Origin: Portulaca oleracea
Taxonomy: Eukaryota; Streptophyta; Magnoliopsida; Caryophyllales; Portulacaceae
Direction: 5' to 3'
Assembly: GCA_029582165.1 (NCBI GenBank)
Contig: CM055877.1
Span: 36,724,749-36,788,748 of the forward strand
Length of the DNA stretch: 64,000 bases
The translations under genes were made by a program, and so were the position numbers. The notes under the pieces were generated by a model. It searched no databases, had not been told where the DNA came from, and worked only from the letters and a program-made list of their open reading frames with translations. This document shows, piece after piece, positions 20,036-31,556 of this stretch. Within the stretch, counting starts at the first letter, position 1; every line of letters begins with the position of its first letter.

Positions 20036-21331
20036 TTGCAAAAAGAGAACGCAAATGAGGAGACCTCTAAGCATTTGAGAGTGACCCAAGTTGTGCAAAC
20101 CTTTACATCTACTTCTGTTCCTAATATGCATACTCGAAAGTTGTGTTTGGGTCCACATCCCGAGCATCAATGTGGGGAGTTTAATCAAGTAGAGCGTGTG
20201 AACGCTATCTATCCATCATATTTCAACCCACTATTCTCCCATTCTTTTGGAGAGCATGCTTATGACTATACCACGTTTATCAATTCTACATTCAACCCCA
20301 TTTCTCAACCTTATGACCACCACTCATTTGTCCAAGAAGAATCCTCCCATTCAACTCAACAGGACATTGTACCACCCCAAATTTCTCAAGCCACCCAACC
20401 TTCACCGACTCCAATGGTACAAGTAAATTTTGTCGATCTAGGGAGTGGGGAAGAGGTTGATGAGTTTTTTTGGGTAGAGGATAGTCTTTTTGAGGAAAAA
20501 GTAGAGAATGAGATGGAGATGAACGTTGAGGAGGGAGTTGTGGTTGAGGAAGCTAAGGTTCAAGAAGAGAGGGTATTGGATGAGGAAAAGGAGGAAGAAC
20601 AACAAAGAGAAGATATTTTGGGAGGAAATATCCATGAATGCTCCGAAGAGCGATTTGATTCCCACCAAATGCAAATTCCTCTCCCAAACTGGTTGATTCA
20701 ACACTTGATTAATGAAGGACATATTGAATCAAAGTTTAATGTTCCTACTGAGACACCCTTTTTCATGCCACCTTCTGTTGAAGTCAATTTAGTGACCACG
20801 GTTGTTCATGAGCATAAAGAGGAAGTTTATATTCTTGAAGTGGAACCCGACAATGGGAATGAAAACGATCATTCCAAGGCTTTATGTCTCGAACCCGAGG
20901 TAATTGAAGATACATCTCGTGATGATTCTCTCAAGATTGTTCCATTAACGAGGGAGATCTCATTGGATGAAGTTTATATTGAGGACATAGAGATTGAGAA
21001 CATTGTTCCCATGTGTCTAAAATTTGGAGAACCAATTGAAGAAGAGTTTAGGTTGTTTCTTCATCCCCATCACCTGATCAAACCACCGAAGGAGACCCTT
21101 GTTCTATTTGAGGAGGTGATGAGGAGGTGTTGGAAAAGGAGGAGGAAGCGACATTGGAAGAAATCAAAGACATCATCACCTCTTCCCCGCTCATGGTCAA
21201 CCAAACGACCGGAGGAACGACTCAACTTGAGGTTGTCCAAAAATGGTAGGAGCTGGAGACGAAAGGAAGAAGAAGCGATCATGGTGGAAGAAGCTGAATA
21301 TGTACCTCTCATGTGCACCACGTCTCTCTAG
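20036..21331 (+). CDS. Acidic Gag tail of pol-less family B/H, 431 codons open
   Basis: Open frame continuing the Gag of element B, best read as the tail of that polyprotein rather than a separate gene. It carries a degenerate zinc knuckle (KLCLGPHPEHQC, first Cys lost), a remnant of the AITLRSG motif (FVDLGSGEEVDE), a strongly Glu-rich stretch (residues about 145-200), the block LPNWLIQHLINEGHIES, then HKEEVYILEVEPDNG and ISLDEVYIEDIEIE. The C-terminus is basic (RRCWKRRRKRHWKK). Element H has the same domains at 45966-47183. In the full-length A the tail leads into protease and RT; here the stop comes first and pol is missing. Function of the acidic part unknown. Confidence 0.65.
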   Translation: MQKENANEETSKHLRVTQVVQTFTSTSVPNMHTRKLCLGPHPEHQCGEFNQVERVNAIYPSYFNPLFSHSFGEHAYDYTTFINSTFNPISQPYDHHSFVQEESSHSTQQDIVPPQISQATQPSPTPMVQVNFVDLGSGEEVDEFFWVEDSLFEEKVENEMEMNVEEGVVVEEAKVQEERVLDEEKEEEQQREDILGGNIHECSEERFDSHQMQIPLPNWLIQHLINEGHIESKFNVPTETPFFMPPSVEVNLVTTVVHEHKEEVYILEVEPDNGNENDHSKALCLEPEVIEDTSRDDSLKIVPLTREISLDEVYIEDIEIENIVPMCLKFGEPIEEEFRLFLHPHHLIKPPKETLVLFEEVMRRCWKRRRKRHWKKSKTSSPLPRSWSTKRPEERLNLRLSKNGRSWRRKEEEAIMVEEAEYVPLMCTTSL

Positions 21332-24300
21332 AATTAAACGGGTATTTAGGTCGAGCTAGGGACCTTAAACAAGCGCTCTAAGGGAGGCACCCCATAATTT
21401 TTGAGTTTCTTATTTCAAACTTTTTAGCTTTTTGCATTTTTCTAATTTTATTCCTTTTTCTTCTTTCTAATTTTTCTTTTTAGTTTTTTTTTAGGTTTTT
21501 CCATTTTTCTAGTCGTTTTAGTTTTTCCTTATTTCTTTCTTTTGTAACTCGAGGTATTAGTTTTAGGTTCAAAAGGAAAAAGTTTGAAAAAAAAAGAGAG
21601 GAAAAATGAGGTGAAAAATAGAAAAAGTTGGAGTTGAAAAAATAAAACAATTTTGAAGTTTGAGTGAAGGAAGAATGTATGAGTGAGTGAAGTTTTGAAA
21701 AATATTTGAGTGTTGGGAGAGTTTGAGAGTTGGAAAATTTTGGATAAAATGTGAGGAAGTATGAAAAATTGAGTGTGAAGTATGATAATTTTTAGGAGTT
21801 GGAATTTTGAATGATTTGGAGTTGACAGTGCAACAGCAGGTAGCAGGCGCTACCATCAACGTAGCACCCGCTACGCCAAGTGACAGCAACAGCAGCATCG
21901 CGTCCCGAAACTCACCCCAGCTGCGGTTGAAAGCACCGTGACTACGGTCACACGAGCAACTCCGCCAAGATCGCGCTACCAAGAATAAAGGTCGGCCGCA
22001 CGGCGAATCGACAATCACAATGTAGAAATTAAGCCCTAAAATCCCGATTCTGTTTTCACCTTTCTCACTTCTTTTCTCTCACAAACTCGACCCTCTCCCT
22101 CCCTTACAGCCTAAGCAACTGCGAACAGCTTCACCCACACTCATTCTTCACTCTCACTCTCAATTCGTCACTCTCTTTCCCTCAATTTTCGAATCCTTGC
22201 CCTAATTCCTCTCCTCTGCTGCGAAATTCTGCTGCTAGGGTTCGACTTTATGCCAGATTCATCCCAAGGCGTGCGACATTGTTCAAGCTCTTGTTCTTCA
22301 CAGCTAAAGGAGGTATTTCTTGTGTAAATTATGCGAAATCCCATCCCCTCTCATTTACATTTGGTTCGTTGTTCATTCATGTTGAGTTAGGGTTTGATTT
22401 TGTTAATTTTTACACATGATTTTGCCTTGCTGCTTGCTGAGTTTGAGTGTATGGGTTCTAGTGTGGTGTTTGTGCGAATAATGGTTGCATTTTGTCTGTG
22501 AAGCACACACACACGTTCTTGTTGCATTGGATTCGCTTGTCGATTGTTGCTAATTTAGAGCTAAGGTCTGTCGATTTTCGCACATTACCTCACCTCATTG
22601 TGTGCTGAGTTCGATTGGAGTGTTCTTGCTCAGTGTTGTGTATGTGTAGTTTCTGTTTTTCATTTGTTCAAGCACATACACACTAGTAGTACTAGAAGTT
22701 CCAGCAGATTTACACACACATTAACATAGTAAGTTGTTTTAGTGAGCTGAGTTTGAGTTAGATCATTTGTCAAAACACACACACATTCTTGTTGCACAAA
22801 GAATTTGGTTGATTTTCACACACGCTTGTATTGTAAGTATAATGCTAGTGCTTTATGCGTGTGTGATGGGTGTAATTGTCTGTTTCGATGAGCAAGATCC
22901 GATCCACCTAGCTGAATTTGTGTCCAGCTGCCCCTATTGCTTCTTCATTGGTAAGTCCGGTTATGAGAGTTGTTTCACCCTCAATTCCCGCCTCAAATGA
23001 GTGAGATTCGGGGTTGAGGTTAGTTAGTGTCAATGTACATGTTGTGAATAGTTTGTCTTTTCTTTAGTTTTTAGTCTCTAGTGTCTTGTTTATTTTTCTG
23101 TTTTAGTTCTCTTTCTTTTATGCATGCGAACATTCACACTTATTATGTTTTTCCTGTTTATTCCTAACCCCAAGTGTGATGTTTTCCCTGGATCGCGGAT
23201 TGGTTCGTTAATAAATTGACGACCTCGAGGTAACCTTTTTCCGCACTCTTTGTTGTGTATATATATTGATCCATGCTGCATGCTTGATTTTTCTTTTGGG
23301 TGGGGAACCCCTTTTGAGTGTTTGTGTTAGAATATATTGTTGTTGGACACGTGTGGGCTCGAGTCACCACCACTTTTATATGCTAGTTGTTCTTGTTGTT
23401 TGCTTTTGTAGGTTCTCTACCCTTTTCATGTGACACCTTCCCACAATGAGGACATTGTGGCGTTTTAAGTGTGTGGGGGGGGGAGATATTTTGTTTCAAG
23501 GGTAGATTTTTCGTGTGAATGAGGACATAGTAGTTTTGATATTTGTTTTCTTAGTTTTTGCCTAAAATTTGAAAAATTTTCGTGTGAAAAAGGAGAAAAA
23601 AGGGAGTGAAAACCTTAAAAGTTTTTCTTTCAGTTTTGTTTTCGCTTTGTTTTGCTTTGTTTCTTGGATCTTGTTCTCGAAATTGAGAAGCCGTTCTTAA
23701 TCTTCTTTAAAAGTAATCGGTCTGAGCATTTTCGACCCTGTCTCGGGTTCTAGTCAAGACTTACCTTAATTAGACTTCCTTCATTGAGTGTATAGTGAGA
23801 CCCCCGATTCCTTTCACGTTCCAATTAGAACCGGGAGATTCTAGGGGTTTGTATCCGTGCTTGTTTTGTTTTCTTGTTTAGCAAAAGCAAAAGCAAAAAG
23901 TTCAAAAAGAAAGAAAAAGAATTCATAAGATACAATAACCTGATTAAGTAGAGCGTGTCACTGAATGACATTAGCCACCTACGCTTAGCCAACCTACATG
24001 GGCCCGGTATCAGTGGTAGGGCACGGATACCCCTTAACCCTCCTCATATATCGCTTTGCGACGGAGAGGCGAATGGAAAAGACCGTGTTGGGAGGGTATA
24101 CCCCTTATATGGGCAGTCCAATTCCCGAAAGTAAGGCTAATACCAACCTTTAAAAAGAAAAAAAAAGAGAAAAAGAAAAAGCAATTTCGTTGGTAAAACC
24201 AACCCAAAAAGAAAAGAAAGTTTTTGCTTCTAAAAATAGTGGGGCCTCTCCTTGCATCACCTACGACCCTCACCAAGCCAAGGGCGACCATATGCGAGAG

Positions 24301-24762
24301 AGGGCAACGCTTCTCTTCGTTGTTTCGTTGTTTTTGGACTAGAGTCTTTAGAGTCTTTTGGTTCCAGTTAGAACCAACTTACACATATTTGCACATGGGG
24401 TTTCGCTTGGTATAAGGTGTAGAAAGTTGAAAATCTTCAAGATTGACCTTTATCTGAGTTTGGTGTTTGTGAGATGCTCCTAACGGTTGCTTTTGGAGGC
24501 TTAATAACGTTTTCTTAGTTTAGGTTGCGAGATCTTTGAATCAAAGCCTTTGCTTTTCTTTCCTTTTGTTTTCTTCGGTTTTGTTTTCAATTTCCCTATC
24601 TCCTTTTTCTTTAGCTTTTGTGTGCATAGCCGCTACAAACCCTCACGAGTCCATCTCATCCACCCGGGCTGCCGGGGGGTTCAAAGGGCTTGGTGCATAC
24701 GCTAAATGCACCCGTTTCTCTCCCACGACAGAGGAGTTAGTGTTAGCTTAGTTTTTGTCTTG
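21332..24762 (+). other. B 3' non-coding region
   Basis: No gene recognised in 3.4 kb. It starts with a GGTATTTAGGTCGAGC block shared with A and H. Poly-purine AT-rich DNA follows, then palindromes of the GGTAGC..GCTACC and ACCGTGACTACGGT type (21838-21955), a 5'-leader-like CT-rich stretch ending in CCCTAATT (22020-22260), CA microsatellites (22500-22830), a hairpin plus G-run (23441-23484), a structured block (about 23945-24040) and the conserved CCCGGGCTGCC block (24631-24711). Confidence 0.7.
23441..23484 (+). other. Hairpin followed by G-run (internal PPT-like site) in B
   Basis: CCACAATG-AGGA-CATTGTGG, an 8-bp perfect stem with a 4-base loop, followed within about 10 bases by AAGTGTGTGGGGGGGGG. 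Equivalent sites: 40151-40192 (A), 43949-44005 (H, reversed) and degenerate versions in TG1 and TG2. Confidence 0.7.
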
Positions 24763-24799
24763 TTTTGCTCGGGACGAGCAAAAGATTAAGTGTGGGGGG
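24763..24799 (+). promoter_or_regulatory. PPT-proximal hairpin and polypurine tract of B
   Basis: Stem arms TTTTGCTCG and CGAGCAAAA around GGA (24763-24783), then the tract GATTAAGTGTGGGGGG ending at the LTR start. The same arrangement is at 41462-41499 (A), 13030-13067 (H), 1144-1177 (TG1) and 53383-53418 (TG2). Confidence 0.8.
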
Positions 24800-26519
24800 T
24801 GTTTAGACCTAATTTTGTGTCTAAATACCGCCTAAATCCTTAGGCTTTTGACTAGTTTCGCAGCTTAATTTAATAACTTTTAATGCGTTTTTTGTAATTT
24901 TGTAGATTTCGGAGTTTTTACTCAAAACGGGGTAAAATGGGCCATTTTTGCACCTATTTTGGGAATCCCGAGATTCCCCGAGTCTTGGTCGAGTGGAAGG
25001 CGAAGGATTGCGGAAAGGCCGGACATGTCAAGGTGCCCAGAAGGCCTTTTGAACCCAAGCTGGACCGTGGCCACGGTCATGATGACCTCAGCCACGGTGC
25101 AGTCAAGTCAGGAGCAAGGGAAGTTGGTGTCTAGGGTAGCCCGCGGGCCATGATGACCGTAGCCACGGTGGGATCAAGGTACGCCCAAGGGAGGAAGGAA
25201 TGGGAGCCGAGCAAGACCGTGGCCACGGTCAAGTTGACCGTAGCCACGGTGGGATCATGTCATTTCTAAAGGAAGAATCGGTCGAGCAAGACCGTGGCCA
25301 CGGTCTTGGGAGACCGTAGCCACGACGGTGCGAAGGAGCGAAAAGTTATCTGCCCTAATCGCCAGACCGTACCCACGGTCCAGTGGCACCGTGCCCATGG
25401 TGCTGCGATGAGAAGAGAGAAATCGCCTGCACTACGCAGGACCGTGGGCACGGTCTCATAGACCGTGCCCACGGTCCCTGCAGATGCATTTTTCTTGTTT
25501 AGCAAAGTGACGAGTTTTGAGTAATAAACTTGGCTTTTATATAATGGTTTTAGGTCTTTTAGCTGAATAGGATCTATTATCATATCTTAGCACATACTTT
25601 ATCATACTTTTATCACTTTTAAGCTTTCAATTAGAGTGATTAGTAAGAGTTTTTACTTAGATTATTGTTCTTGCGCTGGATTCTATTGGATTCCTATTTG
25701 AAGTTTGAAGATTATCTTATCTTTGGAGCATTGGAGCTTTATTATTTTGAGTATTTCCTTTGGCATCGAAATCAATGAGCAATTCTTAACCTTTCTCTCT
25801 TTAGTTCATTATTTACTTGTTAATCTCTGTTTTTGTTGTTGGAATTGTTGGTGTTTATTGTTAATTTGATTATCCTTTTAAGCATGAATGAAGTTGTTAA
25901 TGTTATTAGCATGTTAGTTAGGATGTTTAGAGGCTAGAACCCTAATGGGTTAGGGAAATTTTAAGGGTGTGAATGGGTGATGAGGTTTGGGTTAGCAATA
26001 TTAGTGAGTATTTAGTTGGGAAATAAATTTCCCACTCCTACCCTTCCCTTAAGTAGGATGTATTTGGGTTTGAAAGCTCCCGAATACATCCAACACTTGT
26101 GTTGGAAGGTGGGAATTGGGATAGTTAGTATTCTATTCACGAAAGCGAATAGAAACTAACTAGGACATTATGTTCGTTAACCCTCCGGGTCTGTCGATGG
26201 ACTTTGGGGAAGTTAATTCGGACTATCCTCGGAAGAGGAAGCCCGGTGGGTATTTTCTAACGGAATTACCACTCGATTCTCCCTTCTTGTTACTCCCTTG
26301 TTGCAAAACCCATTTCCTCATCCCCGTTTGCATCCCGAAGTCTCCCGACACCCATTGTTCCCCTTTTTGACCGAAACTTAGTTTGTTTGTGTTGTTTTTA
26401 CCCTAAAACCCTCATATTTTCATGATGGTAAACCCTACCTAGAGTCAAGTAGTCATAGCTAAGGCCCCTCGCTCCCTGAGAAAGAACGATAAAAACCGAG
26501 GTCTACAAACCACGTTACA
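24800..26519 (+). repeat. B 3' LTR
   Basis: 1720 bp, close copy of 17391-19109; palindrome array about 25062-25484; TATATAA at 25539-25545. Confidence 0.93.
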
Positions 26520-26524
26520 TTATG

Positions 26525-29500
26525 CTATCGATGTAATGGAGGTGCTAGTCGACGAATATATTGAAGAATCTCATTTACTTGAATCTACATGTGATGATCC
26601 TTTGGGAGCATGTCTCCTAGAATCCTTCCAATTTGAGACCGACGGCACCGACATGACGTTTCTCACCAACCTTCTTGATTCGTCACCAACACATGAGGAG
26701 ATTACTATTGACGAGCCTCATATTGAGTGTATGGAAATATCAAGAAGTTATCTACAAGGGTATGTCTTCTTCCCAAGCTAAATCCTCTACCCCTTCTTTA
26801 GAGCTTAAACCTTTACCCCCTTCCTTACAATATGCTTTCTTAGATGATGAAAAGTCTTGCCCTGTTATTGTGAATGCTAAGTTGCATGAATCTGATTTGT
26901 CTAAGTTACTTGATTTATTGAGAAAGCATAAGGGTGCATTGGGTTATAAAATTGAGGATTTAAAAGGTTTGTCTCCATCCATATGTATGCATTCTATTGA
27001 TTTGTTAGAAGATGCCAAACCAACTAGGCAACCACAACGTAGGTTGAACCCTAACATGCAAGACGTGGTAAAGAAAGAAGTAGTTAAGCTCTTAGTCGCT
27101 AGGATCATCTTCCCCATCGCAAATAGCGAATGGGTAAGCCCGGTTCAATGTGTGCCTAAGAAAGGTGGGATGACAGTTATTGAAAATGAAAAAAATGAGC
27201 TAGTTATTACCCGAACCATCACCGGATGGCGGATGTGCATTGACTATCGCCAATTGAACAAAGTGACCAAGAAAGACCATTTTCCTCTCCCCTTCATAGA
27301 CCAAATGTTAGAGAGGTTGGCGGGTCATTCATATTTCTATTTTTTAGATGGGTACTCAGTTTTTATCCAAATTCCAATTCATCCCACGCATCAAGAAAAG
27401 ACAACTTTTACTTGTCCATATGGTACATTTGCTTATAGACGCATGTCTTTTGGTTTGTGCAACGCACGCGGTACTTTTCAACGATGCATGATGGCCACTT
27501 TTAGTGATTACATTGAACATTGTATGGAAGTCTTCATGGATGGCTTTTCTGTTTATGGTCATTCCTTTGATGGTTGTTTTGATAATTTGGAGAAAGTTCT
27601 CATTCATTGTGAAGAAGTTGATTTGGTGTTAAACTGGGAAAAATGCCATTTCATGGTAGAAGAAGGTATTGTTTTGGGACATTTTATTTCTTCGAGGGGC
27701 ATCGAGGTTGACAAGGCAAAAGTTGAAGTGATAGAGCGCCTACCAACCCCGGTTTCTGTTAAAGGGGTGCGTAGTTTCCTTGGCTACGCAGTTTACCGCC
27801 ATTAAGGACTTTTCAAAAATCGCTCGTCCTTTGACCGATCTCTTGTGCAAAGATGCCCCATTCTCCTTTACTGATGAATGTCTTGAGTCCTTTTACAGGT
27901 TAATGCAAGCATTGATATTCGCGCCGGTTGTTCAATCCCCGGATTGGACCTTACCTTTCGAAATCATGGCCGATGCAAGTGACTTTGCGATTGGAGCATG
28001 TTTGGCTCAAACCAAAAAGAGGAAGTTGCGGTCATTTACTATGCAAGTCATGCACTCGATAGTTCGCAGAAAAATTATACAACCATGGAGAAGGAGCTCT
28101 TGGCTATCATCTTTGCTCTAAACAAATTTCGGCAATACCTCATGTTTCCAAAGTTGTTGTATACACGGACCATGTTGTGATCAAGTTCTTAATGGGGAAG
28201 AAAGAAACAAAACCAAGACTTATTTGTTGGGTTTTACTTATGCAAGAGTTCGACTTGGAGATTCGTGATAAGGCCGGAACCAAGAATGTGGTAGCCGACC
28301 ACTTGTCGAGAATCCTTGTCAATTTAGAGGATACTCAACCCATCGAGGACTCTTTCTCGGATGAACATCTTATGTCCGTCAAGCATTCTCACCCATTGTA
28401 CGCCGATATCATCAATTACTTGTCTAGCGAGGTGGTTCCTCAAAATTTAACCCCTCACCAAAAGGAAAAGTTCTTTCATGATGTGAAGCATTTCTTTTGG
28501 GATGATCCATTCTTGTTCCGTTTGTGTAATGACGGAATGTATAGAAGATGCCTACCCGAGAGTGAAGTGAATTCCGTATTGACGCATTGCCATGAGTTTC
28601 CGGTTGGAGGTCATGGGGGATCTCAAAAGACGGCCGCTAGAGTTCTACAAGCCGGTTATTGGTGGCCAACTCTCTTTCAAGATGCTCATCTTCAAGTCAA
28701 ATCGTGTGATAAATGTCAACGGTCTGGGAACATTTCCCGGAAAAATGAGACACCACTAAATTTCATTCTTGAGGTGGAGGTTTTTGACGTGTGGGGGTTT
28801 GATTTTATGGGTCCATTTCCATCCTCAAGAGGCCATCAATATATTTTAGTGGCAGTTGACTATGTGTCATAGTGGGTTGAAGCTATTCCATGTGTGAGAT
28901 GTGATGGAAAATCTGTATCAAGGTTTTTGAAGAAGGTTGTATTCCCAAGATTTGGTATTCCGAGGGTCATTATTAGTGACAATGGATCTCATTTCATTGA
29001 GAAGAGGTTCGAGTCCCTTTTGCCTAAATATGGTATTAGTCACAAGAGAGGACTCCCCTATCACCCTCAAACCTAAGGCCAAGTGGAGATTTTCAGTCGA
29101 GCTATTAAAGAAGTTTTGGAGAAGACGGTTAGTTCCTCACGAAGAGATTGGGCGGATAAGCTAGATGATGTTTTATGGGCTTATCGCACTGCATACAAAA
29201 CAACAATAGGAACTATTCCTTACCACCTTGTCTACGGGAAAGCATGCCATTTTCCCGAGGAACTTGAACACAAGACAATGTGGGCTACCAAAAAGATGAA
29301 CTATGATCTCAAGGCGGCAGGGGTGAATCGGTTGTTCCAATTGGAGGAGCTTGAGGAACTAAGACGACACTCCTTTGAAAACAATAGAATTTACAAGGAG
29401 CGAACCAAATCATGCCACGGCAAGAGATTGAACCATCGTGATTATGAGGTTGGTGATAGAGTTTTCATCTTCAATTCAAGGCTTAAACTCTTTTCGGGAA

Positions 29501-29682
29501 AGTTGAGATCGAGATGGTCGGGGCCTTTCGAAATTGTTAAGATCCTTCCCGCTGGGGTTGTTGAACTTAAGAATGCCAAAGGAGAATGTTTCAAAGTCAA
29601 CTCTTCAAAGATCAAGCCATACATTATGGGAGAGGAATATGCGGGGACGGTTATAGTGTTTCTCGCTGATTTTGACAGCTGA
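26525..29682 (+). pseudogene. pol: Athila pol of element A: RT, RNase H and integrase, degenerate
   Basis: Resumes the polyprotein cut by B. RT at about 27000-27780: WVSPVQCVPKKGG, WRMCIDYRQLNK, FPLPFIDQMLERL, TTFTCPYGTFAYRRMSFGLCN; the catalytic pair is MDG (27536-27544) where Athila has MDD. A frameshift or small deletion lies near 27785. RNase H at about 27960-28320 ([41 protein letters not shown]) with a shift near 28015. Integrase at 28560-29400: HCHEF..H / CDKCQ zinc-binding part, then [23 protein letters not shown] and GQVEI for the DDE core, followed by a [11 protein letters not shown] tail. Stops at 28870 and about 29074. The element would have been reverse transcribed and integrated by these enzymes; the copy is now dead. 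Confidence 0.92.
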
Positions 29683-30134
29683 AAGAAGGTTTAGGTCGAG
29701 CTGGGACCTAAAACGAGCAACCGGGAGGTACAAGCTACTCCCTTTTTCTTTAGTGCTTTCATTTATCTTTTGTATTTTTAATCATTTTCATTTTCATGCT
29801 AATGATTTTGTTTTGATCATGTTTTAGTTTTAGAAAGAGAGAAAAGAAAGAAAAAAAAAAGAACGACAGATTTGAAGAAGAAATTTTTTGAGAAAATTAG
29901 AAAAATTCGAGAGTGAGAAGCAAAATTTGTGAAGAGAGTTATTCTTTTTGTTCTTGAGAGTAGAAAGATGTTTTTTTTATGTTTATGAGTATGAAGAAAA
30001 CAGAGATTAATAATGAGGGAAGTAGATATCCTAGGACTTGATTTTATTTGCAAAGAAAATTTGAGTTTTACAGGTGCTGAGCAAAACTAGGTAGCAGGCG
30101 CTACCTCCCACGTTGCACCCGCTACGCATGCTTG
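29683..30134 (+). other. A region after pol, up to insertion E
   Basis: Non-coding. Begins with the TTTAGGTCGAGC block shared with B and H, then T- and GA-rich DNA, then one palindrome pair GGTAGCAGGCGCTACC and a CGTTGCACCCGCTACG variant (30093-30128). GCTTG at 30130-30134 is the left target-site copy of E. Sequence continues at 37383. Confidence 0.75.
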
Positions 30135-31500
30135 TGATGGAGACCATCAAGGAGAATAATCAGCAGCAGCAGCTTCATCAACAAAGGAGGCTTCCAAGGG
30201 ATCTTCACCAGCAATTACAGCAGCAGCAGCACAAGGAGGAGGAGCACTTGCTGTCTCACACAACTCAGCAGCTAGGACAGCCTATCCAGCAAAAACATCA
30301 GGCTTTCAAAGCCCAGCACATACAGCAAGCTACTCAGCAAACTTCTTAGCAGTCCAAAGTTCCAGCATGAGGTTCTTAGCATCACCAGCAGCCACCACAC
30401 CACCAATAGCATCCATCCAGGCTTGTTACACCATTGTAAAACAAGCCCTGGCATTCACAGCCACCCACCCCATCAGCATTGGTCATTCAGACCAACTCCA
30501 GTTCCCAACAGCAACAGTCCAAGCAGCTGACTTTCTCAATGTTGTATCTCTTGATTGAGGAAGTTTCAGCCAATGTTTCCTAGGAGTTTTATGTTCCTTG
30601 CCATGTCCTTTTCAAGGCCAAGCCAAGTCACAGCATGATCAAGCATGGCACGAGTAAGATTCATAAGACAGAACAACCAATCCCAACAGGGTTGTTTTAT
30701 CAGTTTTTCCATAACCCCAGCTATGGGGCTATGTGTTTTGTTTTTTTTTCACAGGGGTTATTTTGGTCTTTCCAGCATGACTTTAACCTGTTCAGATTAT
30801 TTCCTGGTTAGTGTTGGCGCGAGAATTACCTCAGTAAGTTTAGTTTTTACCCCTTAGAAGAGGAAAGCCTCTCATTGGTTCGTTTTGCCACCCTTTGGGC
30901 ATTTGGTCCAATCAGAGCTTAACTCAGTAATTTCCATTTATTTTCTTATATTTTGTACTAGAGATCATTAGGCTGTAATCATATGTATTAGTTTCAGGCT
31001 TTGTAGCTTAGGATAGTCCAGGGAGATTAGACAGAATGTTTATGTTTAAGCAACTACTAATCAAACTGATTAGCTTTCTTTATATTCTGAAGTTTTCTAT
31101 CAATGAAAGGCATCTCAGTGTTCATTCAATAGTATTCTCGAGTGTCTTAGTACCTCTGAAAGTTTGTGAGTGTCCTATAACTCTCAATCTTGGTTCAATC
31201 AGTTCCTGTCACTGGAAATTGGCAAATCCAACAAGTGTAAATTGAGCTTGATCATCCATGCTTTGGTGTATCTGTAGAGGCATGTATGTGAGAGTCCCTT
31301 GCCCTTGATTGTAGTTGTGGTGTATCTGTATCAACTGTAAGTAAGCCTATCCATTTTATTCTGTTATTGGGTTGTCTTCTATTCCACCTTGTTGCTTTCT
31401 ATTAGTTGTTGTAAGTACTAGCATCCAGCTGTGTGTGTATGTGTGATTGTATGATGTGTTCTAGCTCAACACTCTGATCTTAGTGAGTTAGCATACATCA
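30135..31500 (+). repeat. E 5' LTR
   Basis: 1366 bp, TGATGGAGA...CATACATCA. Near its start it contains the same sequence that in the 3' LTR encodes the end of pol, including a CAG-rich stretch (30160-30240). It is interrupted by stops here. Confidence 0.9.
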
Positions 31501-31503
31501 TCT

Positions 31504-31515
31504 TGGTATCAGAGC
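31504..31515 (+). promoter_or_regulatory. E primer-binding site, initiator tRNA-Met
   Basis: TGGTATCAGAGC, three bases after the LTR, complementary to the 3' end of plant initiator tRNA-Met. Confidence 0.9.
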
Positions 31516-31556
31516 TTTTTGTTCTATCTTGGAGTGTGTTTGCTTGTTTTAGTAAA

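Larger units (their letters stand above)
17391..26519 (+). mobile_element. B: pol-less Athila-type element inserted in A
   Basis: 9129 bp. LTRs 17391-19109 and 24800-26519 (TGTTTAGAC...GTTACA); target-site duplication TTATG at 17386-17390 and 26520-26524. The interior has gag and an acidic gag tail followed directly by 3' non-coding sequence; no protease, RT, RNase H or integrase. Same family and layout as H. Confidence 0.95.

Noticed and set aside
22000..23000. Possible gene in the B 3' region
   Set aside because: Leader-like CT-rich start and CA repeats, but no frame of useful length and none shared with H at 44300-45100.
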